The notes under the pieces were generated by a model. It was not told where the DNA came from. It searched no databases and saw only the letters and a list, made by a program, of their open reading frames with translations. Below are positions 42,500 to 52,184 of a DNA stretch of 64,000 nucleotides, in pieces. The DNA is from Deltaproteobacteria bacterium (GTDB taxonomy: Bacteria > Bdellovibrionota > FAC87 > UBA2466): NCBI GenBank assembly GCA_016196825.1, contig JACPWY010000013.1:1-64000 (forward strand), read 5' to 3'. Numbering within the stretch: position 1 is the first letter of the stretch; each line of letters begins with the position of its first letter. Made by a program: the position numbers and the translations under genes.

Positions 42500-42844
42500 A
42501 TGAAGCGATTTCTTGTGTGTCTCATGGTGTCGAGCGTGTGTTTGGCCGAGAACGCCACTGTGGATTTTCGGCAGACCAAATTGAGTTCGGTGGACGTGGA
42601 CATGGTGGGTAAAGAGGGTGTGGAGATCTTCGTCGAGGGTGAGACCGAACCCGATGTTCTCGTCGAGGACGGGCCGTTGGCCCACTGTCTGGTGACGGGA
42701 CTGAAGTCGGTGGCCCGAAAGACCTATCGAGTCGAGGTGGCCTTTGATCCGATGCTGGATGAAGGCGTGAACGGCTGCACGATCCTCGTGGGAGGCCCTG
42801 CGCGCGTGCGTCGGGTCAATTGCAATATCTACGTTACGGACTAG
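42500..42844 (+). CDS. Small secreted protein, unknown
   Basis: The ATG at 42500 follows GAAGGAGAAG. The 114-residue product has a signal peptide (MKRFLVCLMVSSVCLA) and a beta-rich mature part with two cysteines (HCLVTG and GCTILVGG) that could form a disulfide. No family is recognised. The 172 bp upstream show no gene. Confidence 0.7.
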   Translation: MKRFLVCLMVSSVCLAENATVDFRQTKLSSVDVDMVGKEGVEIFVEGETEPDVLVEDGPLAHCLVTGLKSVARKTYRVEVAFDPMLDEGVNGCTILVGGPARVRRVNCNIYVTD

Positions 42845-42887
42845 GAACCTACCTCGGTCTTGAGAGGCGTGCCCCAAGGAAGGGGCC

Positions 42888-44240
42888 TTACGCCCCTTCC
42901 AGGTAACTCTTTTCCTGATACTTCCACGCCGCTCTCACGAAGAAGAGCGAAACGACGAACATGAGCACTGCGTAGAACAGAAACTCGTGTGCGCCGGTGA
43001 AGGTATTGATGAACGAGATGATCGCCGTGAGGAAGTTGCCTATCGTGATCGTCAGGAAGAAGAGCCCCATGATTGTGCTCTTCATCGACTTGGGCGCCTG
43101 TGTGTAGGCAAACTCCAAGCCGGTGATCGAGACGAGCACTTCGGCGCTCGTGACGATGAGGTATTGAGGAAATTGCCAACCGACCGACACCTGCTGCCCG
43201 CTCTCAAGCAACATCTGAATGTAGGCGGCACACACAAAGGCCAACCCCGTGAAGACCATGCCGGTGCCCATTCTTCTCAACGGAGTGACCTTAATCCCGC
43301 AGCGCTCAACGAGCGGGAAAAGCACGAAGCTGAAGAGTGGAATGAGGATCATCACCATGATGGGGTTGAGCGCCGCGATCTGCGAGGCCTCAAAGTCGTA
43401 CCCCATGAAGTGAAGATCCATTTGTTTGGCCTGGAGCACCCACGACGAACCATGCTGCTCAAAGAGCGCCCAGAAGGCCGAGATCCAGATGAACACCGCG
43501 AAAATCCGACAGGCCGCCTTGGCTCCATCCACCCGCGTCTCGCCATACTTGTTAATGGCGACATCGAGCCAACTCTGGCCAGGTTTGCGATCACGCTGGT
43601 GTGTGACGCTGAAGATCAGAATCGCCCAGAAATCCGTGCTTCCCTCTTTTCCGCTCGGCGGAGCCCTCACATACTGCTTTCGCCCCAGCCAGAAGATGTA
43701 GGTCGCAACCGCCATGAGCACTCCGGGCACCGCAAAGGCCACACCGGGGCCATGTTGCGCAAGGAGTTTTGGAATCCAAAGTGTGGAAAAAAACGAACCA
43801 AAGTTAACGGAGAAATAGAAAAGCTCGTACACGCCCTTGAGGAGGTTGGAGTTGGTCTTATTGAACTGGTCACCCACAAAAGCCGAGACGCAGGGCTTGA
43901 TACCGCCAGCACCGACAGCGATGAGAGACAGTCCCAGTGCCAATCCAAAGGTGTTCTCCCAGATGGAAAGAGCCGCGTGGCCCAGACAGTAGAAAAGGCT
44001 TACATACAGAATCAGACCGTATTTTCCAAAGAATCGATCGGCCAAGAATCCGCCGATGAGGGGCATGAAGTAGTTGGCGGAGATGAAGAGGTGATAGATC
44101 CCCTTGGCGTCATGCGCCGGGAACATCAAATACTGCACCATAAAGACGGTGAGGATGCTGCGCATGCCGTAGTAACTGAAGCGCTCGGCCGCTTCATTGC
44201 CAACGATGTACTTGATCTGATTTGGATATCCGGTTTTCAT
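42888..44240 (-). CDS. POT/PTR family proton-dependent oligopeptide transporter
   Basis: The 450-residue membrane protein opens with the POT signature region NEAAERFSYYGMRSILTVFMVQYLM, containing the conserved ExxERFxYYG. It continues with GGFLADRFFGKYG and the second signature around FYFSVNFGSFFSTLWIP. About 12 membrane helices are visible. These transporters import di- and tripeptides with protons across the inner membrane. The length is slightly short but complete. It faces the small secreted gene convergently. Confidence 0.92.
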   Translation of the reverse strand: MKTGYPNQIKYIVGNEAAERFSYYGMRSILTVFMVQYLMFPAHDAKGIYHLFISANYFMPLIGGFLADRFFGKYGLILYVSLFYCLGHAALSIWENTFGLALGLSLIAVGAGGIKPCVSAFVGDQFNKTNSNLLKGVYELFYFSVNFGSFFSTLWIPKLLAQHGPGVAFAVPGVLMAVATYIFWLGRKQYVRAPPSGKEGSTDFWAILIFSVTHQRDRKPGQSWLDVAINKYGETRVDGAKAACRIFAVFIWISAFWALFEQHGSSWVLQAKQMDLHFMGYDFEASQIAALNPIMVMILIPLFSFVLFPLVERCGIKVTPLRRMGTGMVFTGLAFVCAAYIQMLLESGQQVSVGWQFPQYLIVTSAEVLVSITGLEFAYTQAPKSMKSTIMGLFFLTITIGNFLTAIISFINTFTGAHEFLFYAVLMFVVSLFFVRAAWKYQEKSYLEGA

Positions 44241-44272
44241 CTGGGATTCTTACCCTTAATCGACGAACAGCG

Positions 44273-45871
44273 CTACAGAAGTTTTCTTCGGACGAGCTTG
44301 AAGTGCGGAAGCCGAAAGAGGAGCCGTGGCGGCGTGAGCTCGGAGAGGATCTCATCGCCAGGGCCGACGGTGATCACGACGGCGAAGGGCCGAATGGGGC
44401 GGAAATAGGGATCGGTGACATTGTCATCGGGGCCTGCCTGACGTTCTACGGAAAACCAGCCGTTCACTTCATACCCGCCGTCAAGATCCGTTGTGTGCAC
44501 ACCACGGGCCAGGGCCTCCTCAACGAGAGCCCATCGGGTTTCTTGCCAGCGGAAATAGTCGTGGGTCCCTAAGAGTGAGTAAAGGCCTAGCAGGCCCAAT
44601 GCGAGCAGCGAAAGGGCGCGCCTTTGACCAATACGGGCCACCGTAGAAAGAAACGGAATGAAAACAAGCATGATCCCGAAGTAATAGCGATCGAAGATCA
44701 TTTTTCGAAACGCCATGATGACGACGTAGCCGGTGAGAAGTGAAAAGAGAAAGACGAATCGAGAGAAAAACGGGCTCGAGGAGCGAGTCAGGCGCGGGGA
44801 AGAAAGGGCCAAAATGGTGAGCACAGCGAGGGCGTACCCCATTAAGGCCCATGGCCAGACCGAGGTGGGGGGGCCGACCTCCTGGTAGTAGGCATCGGTC
44901 AGCGTGAGCGGCCCGAGTCCATGGGGGTTGATGATGTTGGTGGAGAATGGAAAGAACTGGTGAAGGTGTTGGCTGATCCCGATGGCGGGGTGGCCCTGGG
45001 TGTAGCAATAGAGGACGCCGCCACCGATCCACAGTGTCACCAGCCCAAGCCGCCGTCGGGGATGGCCGGTGAGTTGAAAGCGTCCCAATACGAGCGGAAG
45101 AAGAAAGCCCGTCGAATAGATGAGGAGAATGGCGCCTTGATAGAAGAAGGGCATCGTGTTGATGCGCACGAGTGAGCGCAGGGGCTCGGACGCGGCCTGC
45201 GTGACATTGCCAGAGTGCCGGCTCCATAAGGCATGGGCGACGATAGGAAGGGCAAAGACGACGAGGTAGGTGGTCGCTGACTTGAGGAAGGGCCCGAGCC
45301 TTCGGCGCTCGGGCCAGAGTGCAGCAAGAAGAAGAGCTGGCAAGGCGAGCACACAAAACTGTCGAATCCAAAAGGAGGCACCCAGAATGAGCGCCGAGCT
45401 TAAACGTAGAGCAGTGAGGTGCTCCAAGCTCCGAGAGTCCCTGAGCCAAAGGAGAATCCCCAAGAGCATGACCGTGTAGCCGTAATTCTCCGTCATGAAG
45501 GAGGTCGCGAAATGGAGAAAAAATGGATTGAGCACGAGCGTGGCCAGCGCCACGCCTCGGGTCCATGGGTCAACGTTGAGCGTGCCCAGGATCTGATTGA
45601 ACAATAGGATCAGGGCGACTGAGATGATGGCGGTGAGAATGCGGAGCTTTACGTGGGAAAAACCAAAGGCATGGATCCAAAGTGCGCCTACGGCAGCCTG
45701 CCCCACCAGGGCTGGCGCAATGGGCACATCGATCTGGAATCGCCCCTTTTCGGCTAATACTTTCGTCACATGGCTATATTGCCAATCATCATTGATCGGA
45801 ATATCTGCGGTGGGGCGAATCACGACGAGCGCGAAAGCAAACAGACCTATGGCGAAGACAACCGGTCGCAC
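44273..45871 (-). CDS. Integral membrane glycosyltransferase-like protein (GT-C fold)
   Basis: The 532-residue protein has about ten membrane helices. Just after the first helix it carries DIPINDDWQYSHVTKVLAEKG, with adjacent acidic residues in the first periplasmic loop as in GT-C (ArnT/PMT-type) transferases. A soluble C-terminal part begins after about residue 440. GT-C enzymes use lipid-linked sugars to decorate proteins or lipids outside the inner membrane. The target is unknown. It lies 32 bp upstream of the POT gene on the same strand. Confidence 0.65.
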   Translation of the reverse strand: MRPVVFAIGLFAFALVVIRPTADIPINDDWQYSHVTKVLAEKGRFQIDVPIAPALVGQAAVGALWIHAFGFSHVKLRILTAIISVALILLFNQILGTLNVDPWTRGVALATLVLNPFFLHFATSFMTENYGYTVMLLGILLWLRDSRSLEHLTALRLSSALILGASFWIRQFCVLALPALLLAALWPERRRLGPFLKSATTYLVVFALPIVAHALWSRHSGNVTQAASEPLRSLVRINTMPFFYQGAILLIYSTGFLLPLVLGRFQLTGHPRRRLGLVTLWIGGGVLYCYTQGHPAIGISQHLHQFFPFSTNIINPHGLGPLTLTDAYYQEVGPPTSVWPWALMGYALAVLTILALSSPRLTRSSSPFFSRFVFLFSLLTGYVVIMAFRKMIFDRYYFGIMLVFIPFLSTVARIGQRRALSLLALGLLGLYSLLGTHDYFRWQETRWALVEEALARGVHTTDLDGGYEVNGWFSVERQAGPDDNVTDPYFRPIRPFAVVITVGPGDEILSELTPPRLLFRLPHFKLVRRKLL

Positions 45872-45907
45872 CCGTCAACCCTATTTCCCAAAAAGGGGGT
45901 CGTCACC

Positions 45908-46708
45908 TTAGAAACCGAAGGTGGCTTGGGTCCAGTCGGCGCCTAGCCAATCTCGGGTGAAGGTTCGAAGTGGGGCGGCGTCACTGGAATGGAGAAACGA
46001 GTTGAGCATCTGGTCCTGTTTGTCCCACTTAAAGGCGGCCATCTGGGCGCCTGCGCGGAACACTTCCATGGAACGGGCCACATTCCACGCAACGAATTCC
46101 TTAAAGGGAGTGTAGCTCTCAAAATAGTTTGGGTCGCCGGCCTTTACGGCCTGGGCCGTCGCGAGCGCGTAGAGAGCAAACTCCAAAACTCCGCTCACGC
46201 CATCTTCCCAGCTTTCATTCCAGAGATTGTGGTTCACCTGATCGACGCCTGCCTGGCCGCCATTCACGTAGGCATTCCACTCGTCAAAAACATAAAGAGG
46301 CGTGTCATCCCACTCAGTCTGACCGGTGATGTAGGTGCCGAAGCGAAAACCGCGGAGACTCTGTGGTACGTAGCGGGCCACTGCAGATTTCCGAATGTTT
46401 GGCTCGACGAGAATCACGGCGCGATCGTCTAAGACAAAAAACCCGTTGGCGCGCTTTCCGGTGTTGTTCATGTGGTTTCGGATATAGGCGTGGATGCCAT
46501 GAGTTGTTTCGTGGACCAGTGTGATGAGATCGTCGTAGTTGTTGTGTTCGCCGGGCGCTTCGTGCTGCATAACGTCGGTTGTGACGTTCGCCCATTTGGA
46601 GTTGGTGTGGTTGTTGAAGGCCCTGAGGCTCGTGAACGAGGGCTCATATTGTGTCGCGCTGCTGGCACTACTGATGGCGACAAGCAGAGTGCAAAAAGCT
46701 CTTCGCAT
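45908..46708 (-). CDS. Secreted putative zinc metallopeptidase (HExxH)
   Basis: From ATG 46708 the protein is 266 residues with a signal peptide (MRRAFCTLLVAISSASS). LVHETTHGIHAYIRNH near residue 66 contains HETTH, a match to HExxH. A second conserved-looking acidic segment, VFDEWNAYVNGGQ, lies about 80 residues later and could hold the third metal ligand, as in gluzincin-type peptidases. The full family is not recognised, so protease activity is an inference. An upstream in-frame start at 46828 would overlap the divergent phosphodiesterase gene. Confidence 0.65.
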   Translation of the reverse strand: MRRAFCTLLVAISSASSATQYEPSFTSLRAFNNHTNSKWANVTTDVMQHEAPGEHNNYDDLITLVHETTHGIHAYIRNHMNNTGKRANGFFVLDDRAVILVEPNIRKSAVARYVPQSLRGFRFGTYITGQTEWDDTPLYVFDEWNAYVNGGQAGVDQVNHNLWNESWEDGVSGVLEFALYALATAQAVKAGDPNYFESYTPFKEFVAWNVARSMEVFRAGAQMAAFKWDKQDQMLNSFLHSSDAAPLRTFTRDWLGADWTQATFGF

Positions 46709-46828
46709 GTTAATCTCCGGTTCTTGGTTTGTTGGGGAATGGAAAAAGACTTGAGTTTTGATCGTAACAGTCGGTGTGAAGACTCGTAACGCCGGCCGCG
46801 TCAGTGGCAGGTGAGGAGACGTGTTCAA

Positions 46829-47989
46829 TTGTTAAGAGCTCTAATGATGATTTTTCTGTTCTGCTCGGCACTTTTTGCAGAGGAGCGGGTGATCTTGGTT
46901 TCGATCGACGGATTCCGGTGGGATTACCTCGATCGCTTTGAGCTTAAGAACCTGCGGTCTGTCGCGCGGGAAGGGGTGAGGGTGAAGAAGCTCCAGCCCG
47001 TTTTTCCGTCGGTAACGTTCCCTAACCACTACTCGATCGTGACGGGTCTTTGGGCCGAACACCACGGGATCGTTTCGAACCATTTCAAGGATGCTCAAAC
47101 CGGCGACGTTTTCACGCTCAGTAATCAACGAGCCGTGGCCTCGTCGCATTGGTGGGGCGGTGAACCGATCTGGGTGACAGCGGAGAAGCAAAAGGTGAGA
47201 ACGGCCTCGATGTTTTGGGTTGGGAGCGAGGCCTTGATCGGGGGCGTGAGGCCGAGTGATTTTGTGGCCTATGATAAGTCGGTCCCCAATTCATCCCGTG
47301 TGAACAAGGTGCTCGAATGGCTCGACAGACCACTGGAATCGCGCCCGCGCTTTGTAACGCTTTATTTTGATGTGGTTGATACCGCCGGGCATCAGGAAGG
47401 CCCGAACTCGAGGCTCGTGGAAGCGGCTGCCGCCGCAGTCGACAGTGCCCTGGGTGAGCTCTTCCAGGGGCTAAAGAGGCGATCGCTTTGGGAATCGACG
47501 GTGATTATTGTTGTCTCCGATCACGGTATGGCCGAGGTACTCCCCGATCACAGAGTGGTCTTTGATCCCAAAGGGGCTGAGGTCCTCGGCCGTGGCCCCT
47601 TTTTGCAGATCTGGCCCGCGGGGCCCGTCCAGAAATACATCAAGGTGATACAGGTTCCAGCGCATACGCGCCTGTACCGAAAGGGCCAATTTCCCAAGAG
47701 GTGGCACTATGAAAAGAGTCCCCGCATCGCCCCCATTCTGCTGATTGCGGAGGAGGGTTGGTATATCGAGTTGGGCCAGAAAAAGTCGGCAGGTGTCATT
47801 GGGGCTCATGGCTACGACAATGCGTTGGCCTCGATGCAGGGGGCCCTTGTGGCTCGCGGGCCGTCGCTCAAAAAGGGGGTCGTTGAGACCATGCCCAATT
47901 TGGTCATCTACAATGTGTTGTGCCGCCTCCTGGGCCTTAAGCCCGCCCCCAACGATGGCGGGAATCCCGACGTGCTTCTCAAGCGTTAA
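46829..47989 (+). CDS. Exported nucleotide pyrophosphatase/phosphodiesterase (NPP-type alkaline phosphatase superfamily)
   Basis: The protein has a signal peptide (LLRALMMIFLFCSALFA). The metal and nucleophile motifs of NPP enzymes follow: VSIDGFRWDYL, FPSVTFPNHYSIVTGLWAEHHGIV with the nucleophilic Thr, YFDVVDTAGHQEGP, and VVSDHGMAEV, plus a late GAHGYDN. It should hydrolyse phosphodiester or pyrophosphate bonds outside the cytoplasm, perhaps scavenging nucleotides. The start is uncertain: TTG 46829, spaced 10 bases from GAGGAG, gives a good signal peptide; GTG 46811 and ATG 46844 are alternatives. Confidence 0.87.
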   Translation: MLRALMMIFLFCSALFAEERVILVSIDGFRWDYLDRFELKNLRSVAREGVRVKKLQPVFPSVTFPNHYSIVTGLWAEHHGIVSNHFKDAQTGDVFTLSNQRAVASSHWWGGEPIWVTAEKQKVRTASMFWVGSEALIGGVRPSDFVAYDKSVPNSSRVNKVLEWLDRPLESRPRFVTLYFDVVDTAGHQEGPNSRLVEAAAAAVDSALGELFQGLKRRSLWESTVIIVVSDHGMAEVLPDHRVVFDPKGAEVLGRGPFLQIWPAGPVQKYIKVIQVPAHTRLYRKGQFPKRWHYEKSPRIAPILLIAEEGWYIELGQKKSAGVIGAHGYDNALASMQGALVARGPSLKKGVVETMPNLVIYNVLCRLLGLKPAPNDGGNPDVLLKR

Positions 47990-48123
47990 GAGATCTGCCA
48001 AGTATGTCAGGTCGCCTGTCATAGAGATCGGAAAAAGGCCCGTTGGTTGCCTCGCTGTTTGGCCCCCATTAAGCTAGAGAACTCAAACGGGCGAGTGGCA
48101 TGGGGATTGCTTTGATAACAGGC

Positions 48124-48891
48124 ATGAAGGTTTTGTTGATCGCGTTTCTGCTGTCTTCTCCTCTTTGGGCCGACACCTATCACTTCTATTTCAGTTCTCA
48201 GGAAAAGAAGGAAGCCGAGGGCAAGACGGGCGAGGACGCTGAGGAGGAATCCCATGCCGACTCCCCGGAAAAAACCGATTCCGATTCCCCCACCGCCGGG
48301 GCCGATGCCGCTCTTCCACAACAAATCATCATTAACAACATCAACACTAACAATAATGAAAACCGCAATGACTTGAACGCGCCACTCACCGCGCAAACGC
48401 CTGCCGAGTCAGCGGAGCCGCAGGGCATAATCGACGCTCGAACGGGAGAGCGAATCCTTGAGAATGTCGAGCCACCTACAAAACGAGTGCGAGTGCGTGT
48501 GACCGCGGGGATTCACGCAGGCGATTGGGGAATGGGGGGCGTCGCCACCGCGGGAGCGAGTTTCCACTTGAGTCGGATGCTTGCGCTCGACCTTTTTGCC
48601 GCGGCGGTCGATCCGTGGGTGGGCCACCCGTGGAATGATACGAAGGGTGTTGGTGGAGAGGTCATCTTTACGCCTGTCAGGGTTCCGTTTAATCGCAACC
48701 GTGATCTGATGGAGCTCAGCATTCTTGTGGGGCAGGGGACACGGTTTCTGGATTCGTACGGGGGCGGCCGCGCGTCTATAAGCGGCCCCGAACGGTCGGC
48801 CTTTATTCTGCAGATCAACGGGAACCTGCGGACCAACGTGAACTCAGATCATGACTTCGCCTTGCAGGCCGGTGCGCTCATCAACATCTAA
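48124..48891 (+). CDS. Exported protein with acidic linker and beta-rich C-terminus
   Basis: From ATG 48124 (48100 is also possible) the product is 255 residues. A signal peptide (MKVLLIAFLLSSPLWA) is followed by an acidic, Ser/Glu/Asp-rich linker and an Asn-rich stretch (IINNINTNNNEN). The C-terminal 120 residues alternate as in outer-membrane beta-barrels (VRVTAGIHAGDWGMGGVATAGASFHL, MLALDLFAAAVDPW). It may be a small outer-membrane protein; no named family is recognised. Confidence 0.6.
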   Translation: MKVLLIAFLLSSPLWADTYHFYFSSQEKKEAEGKTGEDAEEESHADSPEKTDSDSPTAGADAALPQQIIINNINTNNNENRNDLNAPLTAQTPAESAEPQGIIDARTGERILENVEPPTKRVRVRVTAGIHAGDWGMGGVATAGASFHLSRMLALDLFAAAVDPWVGHPWNDTKGVGGEVIFTPVRVPFNRNRDLMELSILVGQGTRFLDSYGGGRASISGPERSAFILQINGNLRTNVNSDHDFALQAGALINI

Positions 48892-48911
48892 GAGCTGTCT
48901 CAAGCGATTCA

Positions 48912-48941
48912 TTGACGGACCGCCTTAAGGATTCGTATCCT
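48912..48941 (+). promoter_or_regulatory. Promoter of tRNA-Gln
   Basis: TTGACG (48912-48917) and TATCCT (48936-48941) are separated by 18 bp, 11 bp before the tRNA. Confidence 0.5.
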
Positions 48942-48952
48942 TTCGACATTAC

Positions 48953-49024
48953 TGGGGCGTCGACAAGCGGTAAGTCACTGGATTTTGATTCCAGGCATCG
49001 GAGGTTCGAATCCTCCCGCCCCAA
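48953..49024 (+). tRNA. tRNA-Gln (anticodon TTG)
   Basis: The full cloverleaf is visible: acceptor TGGGGCG/CGCCCCA, D arm GAC..GTC, anticodon stem CTGGA/TCCAG with loop TTTTGAT (anticodon TTG), a 5-nt variable loop and T arm GGAGG-TTCGAAT-CCTCC. CCA is not encoded. Confidence 0.95.
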
Positions 49025-49071
49025 CTCAACCTCCCGCCTCAAACTACCGATCTATTAGTACCGGGACCCCC

Positions 49072-49758
49072 ATGGCCGTTATAGAAGCCTCAAATATTTG
49101 GAAGAGATACACACCTACGGACGACCCGGTATTGCGGGGCGTTAGTTTGCGTGTAGAGAGCGGCGAGTTTGTTGCGATTGCTGGCAGCAGTGGAAGCGGG
49201 AAGTCCACGCTCCTTTCCATCCTCGGCTGTCTCGACTTTCCCACAGACGGCGACTTTCTGTTGGATGGCATCGAGATTAAGAAACTCTCCGATCGTGACC
49301 TCACCCGCGTGCGGGCTGAGCGGATTGGGTTTGTCTTTCAGCGATTCAATTTGATCCCCACCGCTACGGCGCTTGAGAATGTCGAATACCCGATGGTGGT
49401 CCTCAAGCTCGGAGCCCGGGAGCGAAAAAGACGGGCGTTGGATGCGCTCGAACAGGTGGGACTCAAAGACTTCACAGGGCGTTTCCCACTCGATCTCTCT
49501 GGTGGGCAGCAGCAGCGTGTGGCGATTGCTCGGGCCATCGTGAAGAGTCCCAGCATTATCTTTGCCGACGAACCAACGGCCAGTCTCGATCACCACAACG
49601 CCGAGCTGGTTCTTCAACTCATTCAAACTCTCAATCGAGAGAACAAAACCACATTCGTGTTTTCAAGCCACGATCCGGCCGTCCTCAATTTCGCCGAGCG
49701 ACGGCTCTTCTTGAGTAGTGGTATCTTTGTCGAGGAGGGGAGGCAACATGTGGCTTAA
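49072..49758 (+). CDS. ABC transporter ATP-binding protein (LolD/MacB type)
   Basis: This 228-residue ATPase has Walker [10 protein letters not shown] near residue 42, Q-loop [17 protein letters not shown], signature [15 protein letters not shown], Walker [13 protein letters not shown] and H-loop FSSHD. The pattern matches the LolD/MacB/FtsE subgroup, which drives envelope proteins and lipoproteins rather than nutrients. The start at 49072 gives [13 protein letters not shown]; an in-frame extension from 48985 would overlap the tRNA. The end overlaps the permease gene by 11 bp. Confidence 0.9.
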   Translation: MAVIEASNIWKRYTPTDDPVLRGVSLRVESGEFVAIAGSSGSGKSTLLSILGCLDFPTDGDFLLDGIEIKKLSDRDLTRVRAERIGFVFQRFNLIPTATALENVEYPMVVLKLGARERKRRALDALEQVGLKDFTGRFPLDLSGGQQQRVAIARAIVKSPSIIFADEPTASLDHHNAELVLQLIQTLNRENKTTFVFSSHDPAVLNFAERRLFLSSGIFVEEGRQHVA

Positions 49759-50962
49759 GGTGCGCCTCGCCTTTCGAAACACCTTTCGGCACCGTCGGCG
49801 CACGATCCTCAATCTGTCGATGATTGGCGGTGGCGTGGCGATGCTCCTCGTCTTTGAAGGCTTCGTGCAGCGCTTGGTCTATGGCCTGAGAGAAACCACT
49901 ATTCGCACCCAAACGGGCCACCTCCAGATCGCTAAGGCAAGTTACTGGACCAAAAGCATTAAGAACCCCAAGGACACGCTCATTCCGCGTTACGAGGCGG
50001 TGCTCGCAGAGATTCGCAAGAATCCGCACGTGAGATACGCTTCGGGCCGCCTCAATTTCTTTGGCCTTCTGGCTAAGCGCGAGCGCAATGTGAGCGCGCA
50101 GGGGGTGAGCTTCGATCCGAATATCGAAAAATCCCGAGCTAAGAGCTTCCACTACACGTCAGGTCACACGCTCTCCAGTGAGAACCCCTATCAAGTGACG
50201 CTTGGGTTTGGGCTTTCAAAAAAGATCGGCGTCAAGGCCGGTGACTCGATCGTGGTGATGACCCAGACCTACGACGGAGTGGTGAATGCCATCGACATGG
50301 AGGTGAGTGGGATCTTTCGCACCGCGATCAGTGATTTTGATGACAATACATTCTTGATTACACTCAAGGCCGCGCAGAAATTACTCGACACGAAATCTGT
50401 GGAGAGCATTGTCGTGGGCCTCGACAGCACATCCTCCACGCTTCCTCTGCGGGCCGAACTCACAACACTTCTTTCAAAGTCTCGGCCAGAGCTCACCATT
50501 CAACCGTGGTACAAGATGGCGAAGCTCTACGCCCAGGTGGCGGGGTTTAACCGAGTCCAAAATCGCATGTTCCAGGCGATCATTCTCAGTCTCGTTCTGC
50601 TCTCCATCCTCAATACGATCGGCATGTCGGTTTTTGAGCGGACGGCTGAAATCGGCACGCTGCGTGCTTTAGGCGAGAGCCGTTGGGGAATCGTTCTTCA
50701 GTTTATTCTCGAGGGAATGGTGCTCGGAATTCTTGGCGGGATCGTAGGTTGTATTCTTGGCTCAGGGCTTGCGGCTCTCATCAATTGGAGTCAGTTCCGC
50801 GTGGTCTTACCCGGCGCCAGCGCGCCGCTCACGATTCAGGTCATTCTCACCTGGGCTTCGGTGAAGGGGGGTGCTGGGCTTGCGATCGCAACATCCACTT
50901 TGGCCGCAGTCATCCCAGCTATTCGCGCGAGCCGTATGAAGGTGGTAGACGCTCTGCGGTAA
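49748..50962 (+). CDS. ABC transporter permease (FtsX/LolE-like)
   Basis: The 404-residue protein has the MacB/LolCE arrangement: one N-terminal membrane helix after a basic stretch (FRHRRRTILNLSMIGGGVAML), a periplasmic domain of about 200 residues, and three C-terminal helices with TAEIGTLRALGESRWGIVLQFILEGMVLG, the FtsX-type cytoplasmic loop motif. It pairs with the ATPase just upstream. The nearby minus-strand genes for a LolA-like protein and a porin suggest a shared envelope-transport job. Confidence 0.9.
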   Translation: MWLKVRLAFRNTFRHRRRTILNLSMIGGGVAMLLVFEGFVQRLVYGLRETTIRTQTGHLQIAKASYWTKSIKNPKDTLIPRYEAVLAEIRKNPHVRYASGRLNFFGLLAKRERNVSAQGVSFDPNIEKSRAKSFHYTSGHTLSSENPYQVTLGFGLSKKIGVKAGDSIVVMTQTYDGVVNAIDMEVSGIFRTAISDFDDNTFLITLKAAQKLLDTKSVESIVVGLDSTSSTLPLRAELTTLLSKSRPELTIQPWYKMAKLYAQVAGFNRVQNRMFQAIILSLVLLSILNTIGMSVFERTAEIGTLRALGESRWGIVLQFILEGMVLGILGGIVGCILGSGLAALINWSQFRVVLPGASAPLTIQVILTWASVKGGAGLAIATSTLAAVIPAIRASRMKVVDALR

Positions 50963-50966
50963 CTGG

Positions 50967-52184
50967 TTACAGCGAGCCAATGTGCGCCCGAAACTCTCCG
51001 ACAATTCGGCTGGCATGGGTGAATCGTCCAAAATCCGAAGATTCGCCTCCCAAGAACAGATCTCCTGCCAAGGAGATTTCAAGATGAGGGGAGAGCGGGA
51101 AGAGTATTTTCGGCTGAAGGAGCCCGCTGCCGTCGTGCGGGAGATAGCTCGAGATCAACTCCCATTCGATCTGAGAAGTGAGTGTTCCCGCCACCCGGAT
51201 GCTGAGCTGTTCTTTGGTGTCGGCCCCCGCGTTTGCGAGCGATAGTGTGCGCACGCTCGTAGAAACCTGAAATCCAACCTGCCAGGTTTCCCGCGGCATG
51301 TCCCACCCCACCACACCTATCCACGTCGGACTCACGCTCCCAGACAAACTCGCGGGTGCTACTACCTGGTATTGCTGGTCGGGACGGAAGAGAAACTCTG
51401 AGCGCAAGACACTGCCGCCGAGATCTGTGCTCGACGACAATCCCAGCGAGTTCATTCGGTAGAAGGGGCGCGTGATCATCACAGAGGGCCCCAGCTGACT
51501 CACAAACGGTGGGTTGCGATCGAGGCCGTTGAAATAAAACGCCGCAAGGCTCGTCGCACCCAACGCGTGGGTGACGCGAGCGCCGAATTCATGAGTCCAG
51601 GACGGCGGCACCCTTTCAGTCGAAACGGCGACCGGGAGTGCGCCGAACGCGGATTGAAAAGGAAAAGCGAACGGACTTCCGGGTTGCGCGATGCGAGAGA
51701 GTGTAGGCGATGGACAATAGATCAGTTGGAGGGAGGAACCGCTCACGATGTACTTCAGGTTCAAAAGAGGAATCGTGAGACGATTGGCCTCCAGATCACC
51801 CAAACCCAGTTCCGAAAGATCCTTTGAGTTCACCATGTCGGCGAAATAAAAGCCAAACGCTTCTCCCCAGACCACCTGCTGCCACCCCGCCTTAAGGAAG
51901 ACCGGGCCCGTCTTAAAACCAACGAAGAGATCGCGCAGATCCACCAATGAATGGTCCTGCACCGAGAGGCCTTCTGCCTGCAGGCGGAAGGAGCCCTCGA
52001 ATTGGAGGTGATCTGTGGAATATTTTTGGAAAAACCCCAAGCGGTGGCGGTGGCTCTGATAGCCATTTCCATCGTACGTTCCCCGCGCCTCGAACCGTGT
52101 CTGGAAACTGCTCTGTGAGGCTAATAGACACGATGAGAGAAGGAGGCTACTCCACCAGGCTTTCTTTATCGAAGAATGAGTCAT
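50967..52184 (-). CDS. Outer-membrane beta-barrel protein (DUF1302-like)
   Basis: From ATG 52184 the protein is 405 residues with a signal peptide (IKKAWWSSLLLSSCLLASQ). The mature chain is built of alternating strands typical of outer-membrane barrels (FQTRFEARGTYDGNGYQSHRHR, DLFVGFKTGPVFLKAGWQQVVWGEAFGFYFADMVN). The KAGWQQVVWGEA segment resembles DUF1302-type proteins, which often accompany LolA-like and transporter genes. It overlaps the LolA-like gene by 38 bp and converges on the ABC permease gene with a 4-bp gap. Probable passive channel or receptor of this module. Confidence 0.7.
   Translation of the reverse strand: MTHSSIKKAWWSSLLLSSCLLASQSSFQTRFEARGTYDGNGYQSHRHRLGFFQKYSTDHLQFEGSFRLQAEGLSVQDHSLVDLRDLFVGFKTGPVFLKAGWQQVVWGEAFGFYFADMVNSKDLSELGLGDLEANRLTIPLLNLKYIVSGSSLQLIYCPSPTLSRIAQPGSPFAFPFQSAFGALPVAVSTERVPPSWTHEFGARVTHALGATSLAAFYFNGLDRNPPFVSQLGPSVMITRPFYRMNSLGLSSSTDLGGSVLRSEFLFRPDQQYQVVAPASLSGSVSPTWIGVVGWDMPRETWQVGFQVSTSVRTLSLANAGADTKEQLSIRVAGTLTSQIEWELISSYLPHDGSGLLQPKILFPLSPHLEISLAGDLFLGGESSDFGRFTHASRIVGEFRAHIGSL

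Noticed and set aside
42987..44408. 473-codon open frame on the plus strand opposite the POT transporter
   Set aside because: It is antisense to a clear membrane transporter, rich in His/Arg/Glu with no domain, and fits a shadow of the real codon pattern.
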